From positions 1,238,501-1,302,500 of the forward strand of contig NZ_CP097885.1 in NCBI RefSeq assembly GCF_023614525.1: DNA of 64,000 nucleotides, written 5' to 3'. Below the pieces are notes generated by a model. The model worked only from the letters and a program-made list of their open reading frames with translations. It made no database searches and had not been told where the DNA came from. How positions within the stretch are numbered: the stretch's first letter is position 1; each line of letters starts with the position of its first letter. This document shows, one piece after another, positions 36,843 through 45,247 of this stretch. Source of the stretch: Peptoniphilus genitalis. Its GTDB lineage: Bacteria > Bacillota > Clostridia > Tissierellales > Peptoniphilaceae. The translations under genes and the position numbers were made by a program.

Positions 36843-37258
36843 GAAAATCTTGGGATGAATATTTTATGGAGATAACAGAAATGGTTGCAACAAGGTCCAC
36901 TTGCGACAGGGCATTCGTGGGATGCGTCCTTGTGAACTCTGACAACAGGATAATTTCAACAGGCTATAATGGATCAGTAACAGGCAACCCCCACTGCGAC
37001 GAAGTGGGACACACAATGCGTGACGGCCACTGCATAGCCACAATCCACGCAGAGATGAATGCCCTCTTGTACTGTGCCAAGGAAGGAATATCAGTAAGGG
37101 GAGCCAAGGCTTACGTAACCCACTTTCCTTGCCTTAACTGCACAAAGGCCCTGATCCAAGCAGGCATAAGAGAAATAATCTACCACGAAGCTTATAGGGT
37201 CGACGACTACGCCATGGAACTTTTGGAAAAGAACAAGGTTATCTTAAAACAAATTTAA
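36839..37258 (+). CDS. comEB: dCMP deaminase (ComEB family)
   Basis: 139 residues. The zinc site is complete: [10 protein letters not shown] near residue 69 (His and catalytic Glu) and PCLNCTKAL near 98 (two Cys). The enzyme deaminates dCMP to dUMP for dTTP synthesis. The start overlaps the rnhA stop (ATGA), with AAGGAGG inside rnhA. Nothing links it to competence here beyond the family name. Confidence 0.93.
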   Translation: MRKSWDEYFMEITEMVATRSTCDRAFVGCVLVNSDNRIISTGYNGSVTGNPHCDEVGHTMRDGHCIATIHAEMNALLYCAKEGISVRGAKAYVTHFPCLNCTKALIQAGIREIIYHEAYRVDDYAMELLEKNKVILKQI

Positions 37259-37346
37259 AATTTAGAAGATGATGAGAGATCTGGGAATAATTCCTGGATC
37301 TTTTGCTTTAAATCAATTAATAAAAATTATTTATTACTATAGAAGA

Positions 37347-37381
37347 AAATCTCAAGTCACGGTAGAGGCTTGGGATTTTTT
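37347..37381 (+). terminator. Terminator of rnhA-comEB
   Basis: AAAATCTCAAG and CTTGGGATTTT pair (one T-G) and are followed by a T-run. A weaker hairpin GATCTGGGAAT-A-ATTCCTGGATC lies just before it at about 37278-37300. Confidence 0.8.
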
Positions 37382-37468
37382 GTTTTCAGTTTTTTTATAA
37401 TCATTATGGGTAATTAATATTCGTAAGGAATTATATTTAAATTATTACTTTGATATAAAGGAGGAAAA

Positions 37469-37888
37469 ATGAAAAAGTTTGCTGATGAATTTAGAGAATT
37501 TATTGCGAAAGGTAATGTTATGGACATGGCTGTAGGTGTTATCATAGGTGGTGCCTTTGGTAAAATCGTTTCAAGCCTTGTTGAAAACATCCTAATGCCA
37601 CTCATTGGTATCTTGCTTGGCGGTGTTAGCTTCGAAGATCTTGCTGTCACAGTGGGTACTGCTGAAGTTAAGTATGGAATATTTTTACAATCAGTTTTTG
37701 ATTTCTTGATTATCGCTTTTGTTATTTTCGTTATGATCAAACAAATTTCAAAAATTACTGATAAATTCAAGAAGGAAGAAGAAGCTCCAGCGCCAACAGA
37801 AAAGGTATGTCCTTTCTGTAAGTCTAAGATTGATATCAATGCTACAAGATGTCCACATTGTACATCTGAATTAGGAAGTGCAGAATGA
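37469..37888 (+). CDS. mscL: Large-conductance mechanosensitive channel with C-terminal zinc ribbon
   Basis: 139 residues. The N-terminus [20 protein letters not shown] and the pore helix [20 protein letters not shown] are those of MscL; a second helix follows near residue 70. The channel releases solutes on osmotic downshock. After a short acidic linker comes [19 protein letters not shown], a CxxC-x13-CxxC zinc ribbon in place of the usual charged C-terminal bundle. AAGGAGG lies before the ATG. It overlaps the patatin gene by 4 bases. Confidence 0.95.
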   Translation: MKKFADEFREFIAKGNVMDMAVGVIIGGAFGKIVSSLVENILMPLIGILLGGVSFEDLAVTVGTAEVKYGIFLQSVFDFLIIAFVIFVMIKQISKITDKFKKEEEAPAPTEKVCPFCKSKIDINATRCPHCTSELGSAE

Positions 37889-38916
37889 AAAAATGGGCAT
37901 TAGTTCTTGAAGGCGGAGGAGCCAAGGGTGCCTACCAAGTAGGAGCCTACTTCGCCCTTATGGAAATGGGATTTGATTTTTCAAAAATTGTTGGGACTTC
38001 TATAGGTGCCTTTAATGGAGCCATGTTTGCTCAAGGAGATGCCTATGAATGCTTTAAGGCCTGGAAGTCTTTGGACTTTTCTGCCTTTGAAACTGAGCTA
38101 CAAGAAATAGAAAAAGATGATAATTTATTTTCGAAAATTGTAGATAAACTTAGGGAACACGATATAAAGATTCCAGAACTTACAAGGTCTCCCTATCCTC
38201 TTTACAGGTTAGTGGACCAGTTCATTGATGAAGATAAACTTAGATCTTCAGATGTGGATTTTGGAATGTGTACAGTGAATGTATCTGACCTCAAAGTTGA
38301 AAGATTATTTAAGGATGATATTGAAGAGGGCCTTTTAAAGGACTATATTATTGCCTCTTGTTATCTTCCCTTTTTTAAATTGCAACGTCTTCATGGCAAG
38401 TACTTTATTGATGGTGGCTTTGCATCACTAGCTCCTATGGAGATGATTGATGAAGACACAGATATTGTCCTAGTGAGACTTTCAAGGCAACCACTTAAAA
38501 ATATTGAAAGGGCAAGTTATATTATTAAGCCAAATAAAAATCTTGGATCATCTCTTGGCTTTGACAAGGAAAAGGCTGACGACTTAATAAAACTTGGCTA
38601 CTTCGATGCCTTTAGGGCTATTAAGGGTCTTAGGGGAGAGGACTACTATATTATGCCTCTTGATGAAGAGGAGAGCCTAAAATATATTTACAGACTCCTA
38701 AGGGACAAGGTTAAGGAAAGTGAAAGTAAGATTGCAAGGATAATCTTTGAAGACTATGCTCCAAAGCTTGCAGAAGAATTGGAAATGCCAGAAAACTTTA
38801 GGTATGATGAGCTTCTATACATGCTTCTTGAAAGAGAAGGTAACAAAAGACAGATTGATAGGTTTAGGATTTACACAGTAGAAGAATTAATGAGGGAGAT
38901 AGAAAATGTCAACTGA
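37885..38916 (+). CDS. Patatin-like phospholipase
   Basis: 343 residues. [15 protein letters not shown] near residue 8 is the oxyanion glycine loop, [10 protein letters not shown] near 40 holds the nucleophile Ser (GxSxG), and [11 protein letters not shown] near 170 holds the catalytic Asp. Such enzymes cleave acyl groups from phospholipids. There is no signal peptide, so it is probably cytoplasmic or membrane-associated. The C-terminal 130 residues are not recognised. It is coupled to mscL (ATGA) and overlaps the Nudix gene, suggesting an envelope or lipid turnover operon. Confidence 0.9.
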   Translation: MKKWALVLEGGGAKGAYQVGAYFALMEMGFDFSKIVGTSIGAFNGAMFAQGDAYECFKAWKSLDFSAFETELQEIEKDDNLFSKIVDKLREHDIKIPELTRSPYPLYRLVDQFIDEDKLRSSDVDFGMCTVNVSDLKVERLFKDDIEEGLLKDYIIASCYLPFFKLQRLHGKYFIDGGFASLAPMEMIDEDTDIVLVRLSRQPLKNIERASYIIKPNKNLGSSLGFDKEKADDLIKLGYFDAFRAIKGLRGEDYYIMPLDEEESLKYIYRLLRDKVKESESKIARIIFEDYAPKLAEELEMPENFRYDELLYMLLEREGNKRQIDRFRIYTVEELMREIENVN

Positions 38917-39535
38917 CCAAGACTTAAATTTAGAGAAAATTAAAGCCAAGGTCCAAGAAATAAAACCTATGCCCGTTGACGTGAAAAATAGGTTTTCCGT
39001 CATGATTCCTCTTATAAAAAGAGATGGGGAAATTCATCTAATCTTTGAGGAGAGGGCTTTTACTCTTAGAAATCAACCTGGAGAAATTTCCTTCCCCGGA
39101 GGTAGAATTGAAGAGGGAGAAAGTCCAAGGGACGCAGCTCTTAGGGAGACTTCAGAAGAGCTTTTAATTTCAGAAGATGAGATTGAAATTTTTTCTGAGG
39201 GAGACTTTGTAGTAAATCCCTATGCAGCAATTATTCACAGCTTCATTGGAGAAATCAAAAGAGACTTTGACAAAATCTCTCCTTCATTAGATGAGGTTGA
39301 GAAGGTATTCACAGTTCCACTTTCCTATTTTTTAGAGACCAAACCCAAGTCCTATAAGATCGACTTAAGGGTTGAGAGGAATGAAGACTTTCCCTACCAC
39401 TTGATTCCCAATGGTATAAATTACAAGTTTAGAAGGGGAAGAGAAGAAGTCCTCTTTTATGAATATGATGGACATATTATCTGGGGCTTTACTGCCAAGC
39501 TGGCTAGGCGTTTTGTAGAAAAACTAATGTATTAA
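38906..39535 (+). CDS. Nudix hydrolase, CoA pyrophosphatase type
   Basis: 209 residues. The Nudix box is GGRIEEGESPRDAALRETSE followed by ELLI. It is preceded by LRNQPGEISFP, the extra motif of CoA diphosphatases (NudL/YeaB group). These split coenzyme A into phosphopantetheine and 3',5'-ADP. The start overlaps the end of the patatin gene by 11 bases, with GAGGGAG upstream. The acyl/CoA theme of both genes fits a joint role in lipid or cofactor turnover, which is inference. Confidence 0.9.
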   Translation: MSTDQDLNLEKIKAKVQEIKPMPVDVKNRFSVMIPLIKRDGEIHLIFEERAFTLRNQPGEISFPGGRIEEGESPRDAALRETSEELLISEDEIEIFSEGDFVVNPYAAIIHSFIGEIKRDFDKISPSLDEVEKVFTVPLSYFLETKPKSYKIDLRVERNEDFPYHLIPNGINYKFRRGREEVLFYEYDGHIIWGFTAKLARRFVEKLMY

Positions 39536-39555
39536 TTTTAAAAATTAAAAAGATA

Positions 39556-39603
39556 AAGCTTAAAAAATTATTTTGTTTTTAATTTTTTAAGCTTTTTATT
39601 TTT
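39556..39603 (+). terminator. Terminator of mscL-patatin-nudix
   Basis: AAAGCTTAAAAAATTA and TAATTTTTTAAGCTTT form a perfect 16-bp stem around TTTTGTTTT, followed by TTATTTTTT. Confidence 0.88.
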
Positions 39604-39717
39604 TATAGGAGGGTAAGTTCTTTATTAGAAATAGAGACTAGAAATAATTTAAAATTCACTTACTAAATGTTATTTTTATCAAAAAATTAGCAAAATAAGG
39701 AAAACTTCATAAGATTT

Positions 39718-39734
39718 TGTAACACAAACGTAAT
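39718..39734. promoter_or_regulatory. Possible WalR-like half-site pair (weak)
   Basis: TGTAAC-ACAAA-CGTAAT resembles the WalR/YycF box TGTWAH-N5-TGTWAH with one mismatch in the second half. It lies about 140 bases upstream of the promoter at 39872. It is weaker than the site at 39849. Confidence 0.35.
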
Positions 39735-39848
39735 ATTTTATAAAGAATCCCTAATTTTCAGGCTTTGAGAGAGAATTTATTTTTATTTTAAAATAGACTT
39801 AATTTATATAAATTACAAAATGGCTTAACTAAGCCCTTTGCCGAGAGA

Positions 39849-39865
39849 TTTACAAAAAAGTTACA
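39849..39865. promoter_or_regulatory. WalR-like box upstream of the 3D-domain gene
   Basis: TTTACA-AAAAA-GTTACA. On the other strand this reads TGTAAC-N5-TGTAAA, a full match to the WalR/YycF consensus TGTWAH-N5-TGTWAH. It ends 6 bases before the -35 of the promoter, a usual activating position. Confidence 0.6.
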
Positions 39866-39871
39866 AAAAAA

Positions 39872-39900
39872 TTGACAAATCTTATTTTTTTTAATATACT
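39872..39900 (+). promoter_or_regulatory. Promoter of the 3D-domain cell-wall gene
   Basis: TTGACA (39872-39877), a 17-base spacer and TATACT (39895-39900), close to the housekeeping consensus. The rest of the 440-base gap is AT-rich with scattered GTTACAAA/TTTGTAAC words and no gene. Confidence 0.8.
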
Positions 39901-39976
39901 CTTAAAAGATTAGAAGAGGTTACAAAGTAGTAACAAAAGCTACAAATTTGTAACTGAATTTATGGAGGTAATATTT

Positions 39977-40963
39977 TTGAATAAAAAGAACATTTTTAGA
40001 AATGCGAAATTTATATTGATTGCCTTAGCTCTTGTGTCAATCCTAACAATGGGTTTTAACACGGCTCTAGGTAAAGACGTTGAACTAAATATAAATGGAA
40101 AGACTAAGACAGTTTTCACATATGAAAAAACAGTAGGAGACTTCTTGGAAAAAGAAGGCATTGTTCTTAAGAACAAGGACCTTGTAAGCCCAGGTCTTGA
40201 TGAAGAAATTACTAAGGACACTAAGATCCTTATAACTTCACCAAAGTCCTACCACATCAAAGATGGAAACAAGACATTAATTGCAGAAGCAAATGGATAC
40301 ACAGTTGCTGATGTACTTGAAAATCTTGACATAAAGCTAAACAAGCTTGACAGAGTTTCCCTTCCTCTTGATGAAATTGCTAAGCAAGGAATGGAAATTA
40401 AAATCGATAGAGTTGTTGAAGAAAACTTAGTTAACAAGGTTGAAATTCCTTTTGAAACAGAAACTCGTGAAAACAATGAAATGTTTAAGGACGAGAAAAA
40501 AGTAATCACTAATGGACAAGTTGGAGAAAAGCTAGAAAGCCTAAAGAATACTTATGTAAATGGAAACTTAGAATCTACTGAAGTCCTAAAAAGTGAAATT
40601 ACAAAAGATCCTGTAAAGGAAGTTGTAGAAGTTGGAACTAAACAAGGATCTGCTGCTCCTAATGGAAAGTCAGCTAAGAGAGTAATTGTTATGCAAGCTA
40701 CTGCTTATGACCCAACTGCAGGTTCAAAGACTGCTATGGGAACAAGAGCAAGAGTTGGTGCAGTTGCAGTTGACCCTAGGGTTATCCCACTAGGTTCAAA
40801 GCTTTACATTGAAAGTATGGATGGATTTGCATCTTATGGTTATGCGACAGCAGAAGATACTGGTGGAGCAATTAAGGGAAATAGAATCGACTTATTCTAC
40901 AGCACAAGTTCCCAAGCTAGAAATTTTGGAAGAAGAAATGTAAAAGTTTATGTACTTGATTAA
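39977..40963 (+). CDS. Secreted 3D-domain cell-wall protein (YabE/YocH-like)
   Basis: 328 residues. The start is TTG at 39977, 8 bases after GGAGG; the ATG at 39962 overlaps that site. A signal peptide or anchor covers residues 1-35 (KFILIALALVSILTMGF). Two DUF348-like ubiquitin-fold repeats follow (VFTYEKTVGDFLEKEGI and IAEANGYTVADVLENLDI), then a G5-like segment near 155-210. The C-terminal 3D domain has ATAYDPTAG, AVDPRVIPLGSKLYIE and AEDTGGAIKGNRIDLFY, whose three Asp name the fold. 3D proteins are lytic transglycosylase-like wall enzymes, and B. subtilis YocH is WalR-controlled, matching the boxes upstream. Confidence 0.9.
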   Translation: MNKKNIFRNAKFILIALALVSILTMGFNTALGKDVELNINGKTKTVFTYEKTVGDFLEKEGIVLKNKDLVSPGLDEEITKDTKILITSPKSYHIKDGNKTLIAEANGYTVADVLENLDIKLNKLDRVSLPLDEIAKQGMEIKIDRVVEENLVNKVEIPFETETRENNEMFKDEKKVITNGQVGEKLESLKNTYVNGNLESTEVLKSEITKDPVKEVVEVGTKQGSAAPNGKSAKRVIVMQATAYDPTAGSKTAMGTRARVGAVAVDPRVIPLGSKLYIESMDGFASYGYATAEDTGGAIKGNRIDLFYSTSSQARNFGRRNVKVYVLD

Positions 40964-40967
40964 GAGA

Positions 40968-40990
40968 GTCCTGGTAACAGGACTTTTTTT
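40968..40990 (+). terminator. Terminator of the 3D-domain gene
   Basis: GTCCTG-GTAA-CAGGAC followed by seven T residues, starting 5 bases after the stop. Confidence 0.92.
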
Positions 40991-41218
40991 ATTGGAAATT
41001 TTTAGTTTTATAGACTAAGATTTTAAAAGTTATGAAGTAAGAAAAATATTTATAAAAAATTTAAAATACAAGCTTTTTAAAACTTTAAAGATATTCAAAA
41101 ACTATTAAGTAATCAAAAATTTATAGGCCATAAAAATAAAGTAAAAAAATTTTTAAATTTGTGATTAGACATTTAAAAGAACCAATATTTAACTTATAAT
41201 GTATATGAGGATGATTTT

Positions 41219-42112
41219 ATGAAATTAATTGAACATGAACTCGTCGATAGATATATTTATTATTTGCAAAGATACATCCCCTATGACAAGCAAGAGGCTG
41301 CCAAAGAGGATTTTTTAGATATACTGAGAGATAGACTTCCAGAGATTTATACAGAAGAAGACATAAAAAAAGAATTAAATAGGATGGGGAACCCCTATGA
41401 GTTTGCAGGAGCCTACAGTGACCCAGGCAACTTCCTCTTAAGTGGAAAGAATTATGAAATCTTTAAGGCCTTTTTAAAGATACTTTCAATTTCTGCCCTT
41501 ATTGGCCTTGTAGTATTTATCTTTAACTACTTTAGACGCTTTCAAGGGACAAGTTTATTTGACATCTTAAAGAGCCTTGTAGTTAGCATTTTCATCTTGA
41601 GCCTTTTGCCATCATGGATTTGCGAAAAGATTAAGACTACAAAAATCTTAAGAGCCCTTATGGACGAATGGGACATAGACAACCTCTACGAGTCCAAAAA
41701 GTTAAAGCTAGAGGTCTATGAGATAGGTTTACTCATGGTGAAGTTTTCCATGTACTTTATGCTACAAGTCTACATCTTGACTGCTAGCATAAATATTTCC
41801 ATAGCTACTTATTCCTTTGTCATGATTTTATTTTTTATAAATGTGCTTTCTGTGAATTTTAAGTTTTCAGAAAACACAATTTTTTCAAAGACTATGTATG
41901 TGGAATATTTCGTTGACATCTTTAGCATCATTAGTTTGATTTTTTTAACAAGCTATCACATGCCAAGGGTATTTGCCATAAAGATAATAATCCTATGCAA
42001 TATTGTTAATTTAATTTTGAACTCTTACACTATTTCCAAGTCTAAAAATATATTGCTATCGCGAAAAAAGAGAAAGAAAAACAGAAGAAGAAACAAAAAA
42101 GACAGAGATTAA
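41219..42112 (+). CDS. HAAS-like membrane protein of unknown function
   Basis: 297 residues. The first 75 residues resemble the HAAS/DUF1700 domain found near PadR-type regulators: VDRYIYYLQRYIPYDKQEA, then ELNRMGNPYEFAGAY. About six membrane helices follow from residue 85 to 275, and a very basic tail (KKRKKNRRRNKKDRD) ends the protein. No PadR gene is adjacent. Its job is unknown; HAAS proteins are often linked to ECF sigma or membrane-stress control. TATAAT at 41195-41200 and GAGGATG lie upstream. Confidence 0.65.
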   Translation: MKLIEHELVDRYIYYLQRYIPYDKQEAAKEDFLDILRDRLPEIYTEEDIKKELNRMGNPYEFAGAYSDPGNFLLSGKNYEIFKAFLKILSISALIGLVVFIFNYFRRFQGTSLFDILKSLVVSIFILSLLPSWICEKIKTTKILRALMDEWDIDNLYESKKLKLEVYEIGLLMVKFSMYFMLQVYILTASINISIATYSFVMILFFINVLSVNFKFSENTIFSKTMYVEYFVDIFSIISLIFLTSYHMPRVFAIKIIILCNIVNLILNSYTISKSKNILLSRKKRKKNRRRNKKDRD

Positions 42113-42140
42113 ACTCATTGAGTAATCCCTGTCTTTTTTT
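42096..42140. terminator. Terminator between the HAAS-like gene and glutaredoxin
   Basis: AAAAAAGACAGAGATT pairs with AATCCCTGTCTTTTTTT. The stem begins inside the end of the coding region and is followed by T residues; A-runs on the other side allow it to serve the minus-strand gene too. Confidence 0.82.
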
Positions 42141-42148
42141 ATAAAAAC

Positions 42149-42388
42149 TTAAGCTACATTTTCTTTTAGGTATTTAATAATGTCAAGTGATTCATAAAGA
42201 GGCTTGTCTCCAATGAAGAGGCAAGGCACTTGCTTTTTGCCGCCCTTTTCAATTAAATATTCACGAGCGTCTTTATCCTCATCAATATTTTTTATTTCTA
42301 CAGAGTCAATGCCTGCATCTTCCATGAAGGCTTCTACCTTTTTACAGAAAGGGCAAACTGTTCCTACATAAAGTGTTAATTTTTCCAT
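42149..42388 (-). CDS. Glutaredoxin
   Basis: 79 residues: MEKLTLYVGTVCPFCKKVEA with the CPFC redox pair at residues 12-15, then KKQVPCLFIGDKPLYESLDI, the cis-Pro and GSH-contact segment of the fold. It reduces disulfides in the cytoplasm using glutathione or another thiol. The start is ATG 42388, preceded by GGAGGGAT. The open frame runs further upstream, but that extension has no binding site and no homology. Confidence 0.9.
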   Translation of the reverse strand: MEKLTLYVGTVCPFCKKVEAFMEDAGIDSVEIKNIDEDKDAREYLIEKGGKKQVPCLFIGDKPLYESLDIIKYLKENVA

Positions 42389-42494
42389 AATATCCCTCCA
42401 AATCTTTTTTACCCAATTAAAAATAAAGAAAACAAGGGCAGTATTTAAAAGATATGAGATTTTTGGTATAATAACATAGATTCGAGGTGATATT

Positions 42495-42923
42495 GTGGGA
42501 TTTTTTGACAGTCTTGATGGCAATTTAGATGACCTAGTTGGTAATTTAAATTATCTAAAGAAGAAACTTGTGACTGAGTCGCAAGAAATTAAAAAGGCAG
42601 CAAGGTTGAGATACGAACTTTTAAATGAAGAGAGAAAGCTAAGTGAGGTCTTTGAAAAGCTTGGCAAGCACCAATACCATGCCCTTAAGGGTGAGGTATC
42701 TAATCTCGATGTAAGTGAAACCTTGCAAGAAATAGAGAGGTTAGAGTCAAGAATTTCTTCACTAAAGATGGGCCTTGACTTAAGTGAAAAGACATCTGGC
42801 ATAAGTTTTACAGAAGAAAATTCTAGCCAAGATGCCTATGAGTCCTCTTCAATTTTTGTAAGAGATGAAGAAGACCAGGGCTCAATAATTTTTATAGAAG
42901 AAGATGAAGATGAAAATAGATAA
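42495..42923 (+). CDS. Coiled-coil acidic protein of unknown function, 142 aa
   Basis: I do not recognise the family. Residues about 20-100 are a predicted coiled coil (KKKLVTESQEIKKAARLRYE and ETLQEIERLESRISSLKMG), and the C-terminal 40 residues are very acidic. There is no signal peptide or membrane helix. The start is GTG 42495 with GAGGTGAT upstream. It overlaps the next gene by 20 bases, so the two are co-translated. Confidence 0.75.
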   Translation: MGFFDSLDGNLDDLVGNLNYLKKKLVTESQEIKKAARLRYELLNEERKLSEVFEKLGKHQYHALKGEVSNLDVSETLQEIERLESRISSLKMGLDLSEKTSGISFTEENSSQDAYESSSIFVRDEEDQGSIIFIEEDEDENR

Positions 42924-43680
42924 AGAATTTGTTGAAATAGACGGTATAAAAACTGCATATATTAAGAGGGAGGGTGGCGAGAAAGTCCTTGTCATTCTCC
43001 ACGGTTGGGGTGCATATATTGAATCAATTATGCCGATTTTTAATGCCATCCCAGAGGGCTACACAGTTTATGCCTATGATGCGCCAGGCTTTGGCGACAG
43101 CGAAAACCCAAAAGAAGTTATGGGGACCTATGACTACTATGAATTTCTCTTAAAGTTTTTGGACCACTTTAATATTAAGAAGGCGACTTTTGTTGGTCAC
43201 TCCTTTGGTGGCAAGACCCTTACGATTTTGGGGTCAAGAAATAAAGACAGGGTTGAAAAGCTTATAATAATTGATGCTTCAGGAGTCCTTCCCAAGAGAA
43301 AGCTGTCCTATTATGGCAAGGTATATTCCTTTAAGGCAGCAAAAAAATTCTATATGCTTACTCATGGCAATAATGAAGAGGCCATGGCAAAGTTTTATAA
43401 AAAACATGGGTCTGATGACTACCAAGCAGCAGATGGAATTATGCGAAAGTGCTTTGTAAAGGTGGTAAATGAGTCCACAAGAGATGAATTCAAAAACATA
43501 GATGCAGAAACACTCCTTATTTGGGGAGATAAGGATGAGGCAACTCCTCTTTATATGGGTAAGATTTTTGAAGAAGAGATAAAAAACTCTGGGCTAGTTG
43601 TCCTAGAGGGAGCTGGACACTATTCCTACCTTGACAAGTTTGGTCAGTTTAATGCAGTTATTAATTCGTTTTTAGGTTAG
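42904..43680 (+). CDS. Alpha/beta-hydrolase
   Basis: 258 residues of the alpha/beta-hydrolase fold. HGWG near residue 34 forms the oxyanion region, GHSFGGKTL near 98 holds the nucleophile Ser, GDKDEATPL near 203 supplies the Asp and GAGHYSYLD near 236 the His, so the triad is complete. The substrate is unknown; esterases, lipases and C-C hydrolases share this pattern. ATG codons at 42904 and 42910 are both possible starts. The MurF-like gene follows by 9 bases. Confidence 0.88.
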   Translation: MKMKIDKEFVEIDGIKTAYIKREGGEKVLVILHGWGAYIESIMPIFNAIPEGYTVYAYDAPGFGDSENPKEVMGTYDYYEFLLKFLDHFNIKKATFVGHSFGGKTLTILGSRNKDRVEKLIIIDASGVLPKRKLSYYGKVYSFKAAKKFYMLTHGNNEEAMAKFYKKHGSDDYQAADGIMRKCFVKVVNESTRDEFKNIDAETLLIWGDKDEATPLYMGKIFEEEIKNSGLVVLEGAGHYSYLDKFGQFNAVINSFLG

Positions 43681-43689
43681 GAGATTTTC

Positions 43690-45243
43690 ATGGAATATTT
43701 TTTACAGAGACTGCCAATTTGCTTAATAGATTTTGTAATCATATGCCTGGCACTTTATTATTCCCTAATTAGGAGTAACTTTCCCATTCACATGCTCCAA
43801 TTAGAGGGCTATGACAATGATGAATACAAGACATTTTTAAAGAACAACAAGGAAAAGATGAACAAGTTAGTCTATAAGCTAGAGACAAATCAAAAGACTC
43901 CTATAGTTTGGACTGACAGGGCAAAGAGACTTTTAAAGAAGCACAAGCTTGTAAATTTTATTGCCTTTGTCCTTATAGTTGTCTTTTCATTGGGAATTTT
44001 TGATGGGTCAGGATCCTATGTCATTTCAATTTTAGCTACACTAATCCTGTCATTTTTAATTTACTTTTACCAATACAGGCTGCTAATCTTGACAAACAAG
44101 TGGGCAAAACCTACTGAAGACAAGATAAACATGGGCTTTTACAAGTCAGCTCAGGCAAAAATAAAAAAATACAAGGAAGAAGAAGGCTTAAAGGTCCTTG
44201 GAATCACTGGATCCTTTGGAAAGACTTCAGTTAAATTTATATCAGACACAATTCTATCTGAAGGTCTAAGGGTTAAAAACACACCATCATCCTTTAACAC
44301 TCCTATGGGGCTTTCAAAGATCATCAACAACGAACTAGAAAGGGACAGGGAAGTTTTCATAGCAGAGTTGGGAGCAAAAGTTCCTGGAGAAATCCACGAA
44401 GTTGCAGAGCTTGTCCAACCAGATATCGGGATAATAACTGCTATTGGGCCAACTCATATGCATCTTTTTAAGACAATTGAAAATATACAAAAGACAAAGT
44501 ACGAGTTAATTGAAGACCTACCAGAAGATGGGATTGCAATCTTTAACTACGACAATGACTATGTTAAACCTCTTGCAGACAAGACTAAGAAAAAGACTTA
44601 CAGGTATGGAACTAAGGACTTTGACAAGCTAGATGTCTACGCTGACGAAATAAAAGTCAATGAGACTGGGTCAGAATTTGTCCTCCACATCAAGGGAGGA
44701 GGAGAAATCAAGTGCTCTACAAGACTTCTTGGAGTTCACAACATTTCAAATCTTCTTGCAGCGGCGACTGCTGCTCATGTCTTGGGACTTAGCCTAGAAG
44801 AAATCCAAAGGGGGATTTCCAAGGTTGAGCCAGTGGAACACAGACTTTCACTTATTCCATCATCAAACAATACCATAGTTATTGACGATGCCTTTAACTC
44901 AAACCCAGTGGGCTTTAGGGCTGCTCTTGATGTTCTAAGAGAATTTAAAGACCACAGGAAGATAATAATAACGCCAGGCATGGTTGAGCTTGGAGATATG
45001 GAAGAAGAAGAAAACAGAAAAATAGGTCAAGTTATGGCAGATGTCCTTGATTTTGCAATTTTAGTTGGCAAAAAGAGAACTCTTCCAATCTATGAAGGCC
45101 TTAAGGATAAAAATTTTGATGAAGAAAAAATTTATAGGGTTTCTTCACTAGACGAGGCAACTAAGGTTCTCGCAAAGATTTCAATGGCGGGAGATGTCGT
45201 TCTCTTTGAAAATGACCTTCCTGACAATTACAATGAGGAGTGA
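43690..45243 (+). CDS. murF: Membrane-anchored MurF-type Mur ligase
   Basis: 517 residues. The N-terminal 140 residues contain about three hydrophobic helices (residues 9-25, 88-105, 108-128), not part of normal MurF. The Mur ligase core follows: P-loop ITGSFGKTSVKF near 175, ELGAKVPGEIHEV near 225, GPTHMHLFKTIENI near 258, LGVHNISNLLAAATAA near 345 and DDAFNSNPVGFRAAL near 400. MurF joins D-Ala-D-Ala to UDP-MurNAc-tripeptide. Ddl, which makes D-Ala-D-Ala, is the next gene, supporting this assignment. A related amide ligase for wall modification is the alternative. GGAGATTTTC lies before the ATG. Confidence 0.82.
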   Translation: MEYFLQRLPICLIDFVIICLALYYSLIRSNFPIHMLQLEGYDNDEYKTFLKNNKEKMNKLVYKLETNQKTPIVWTDRAKRLLKKHKLVNFIAFVLIVVFSLGIFDGSGSYVISILATLILSFLIYFYQYRLLILTNKWAKPTEDKINMGFYKSAQAKIKKYKEEEGLKVLGITGSFGKTSVKFISDTILSEGLRVKNTPSSFNTPMGLSKIINNELERDREVFIAELGAKVPGEIHEVAELVQPDIGIITAIGPTHMHLFKTIENIQKTKYELIEDLPEDGIAIFNYDNDYVKPLADKTKKKTYRYGTKDFDKLDVYADEIKVNETGSEFVLHIKGGGEIKCSTRLLGVHNISNLLAAATAAHVLGLSLEEIQRGISKVEPVEHRLSLIPSSNNTIVIDDAFNSNPVGFRAALDVLREFKDHRKIIITPGMVELGDMEEEENRKIGQVMADVLDFAILVGKKRTLPIYEGLKDKNFDEEKIYRVSSLDEATKVLAKISMAGDVVLFENDLPDNYNEE

Positions 45244-45247
45244 AAAA

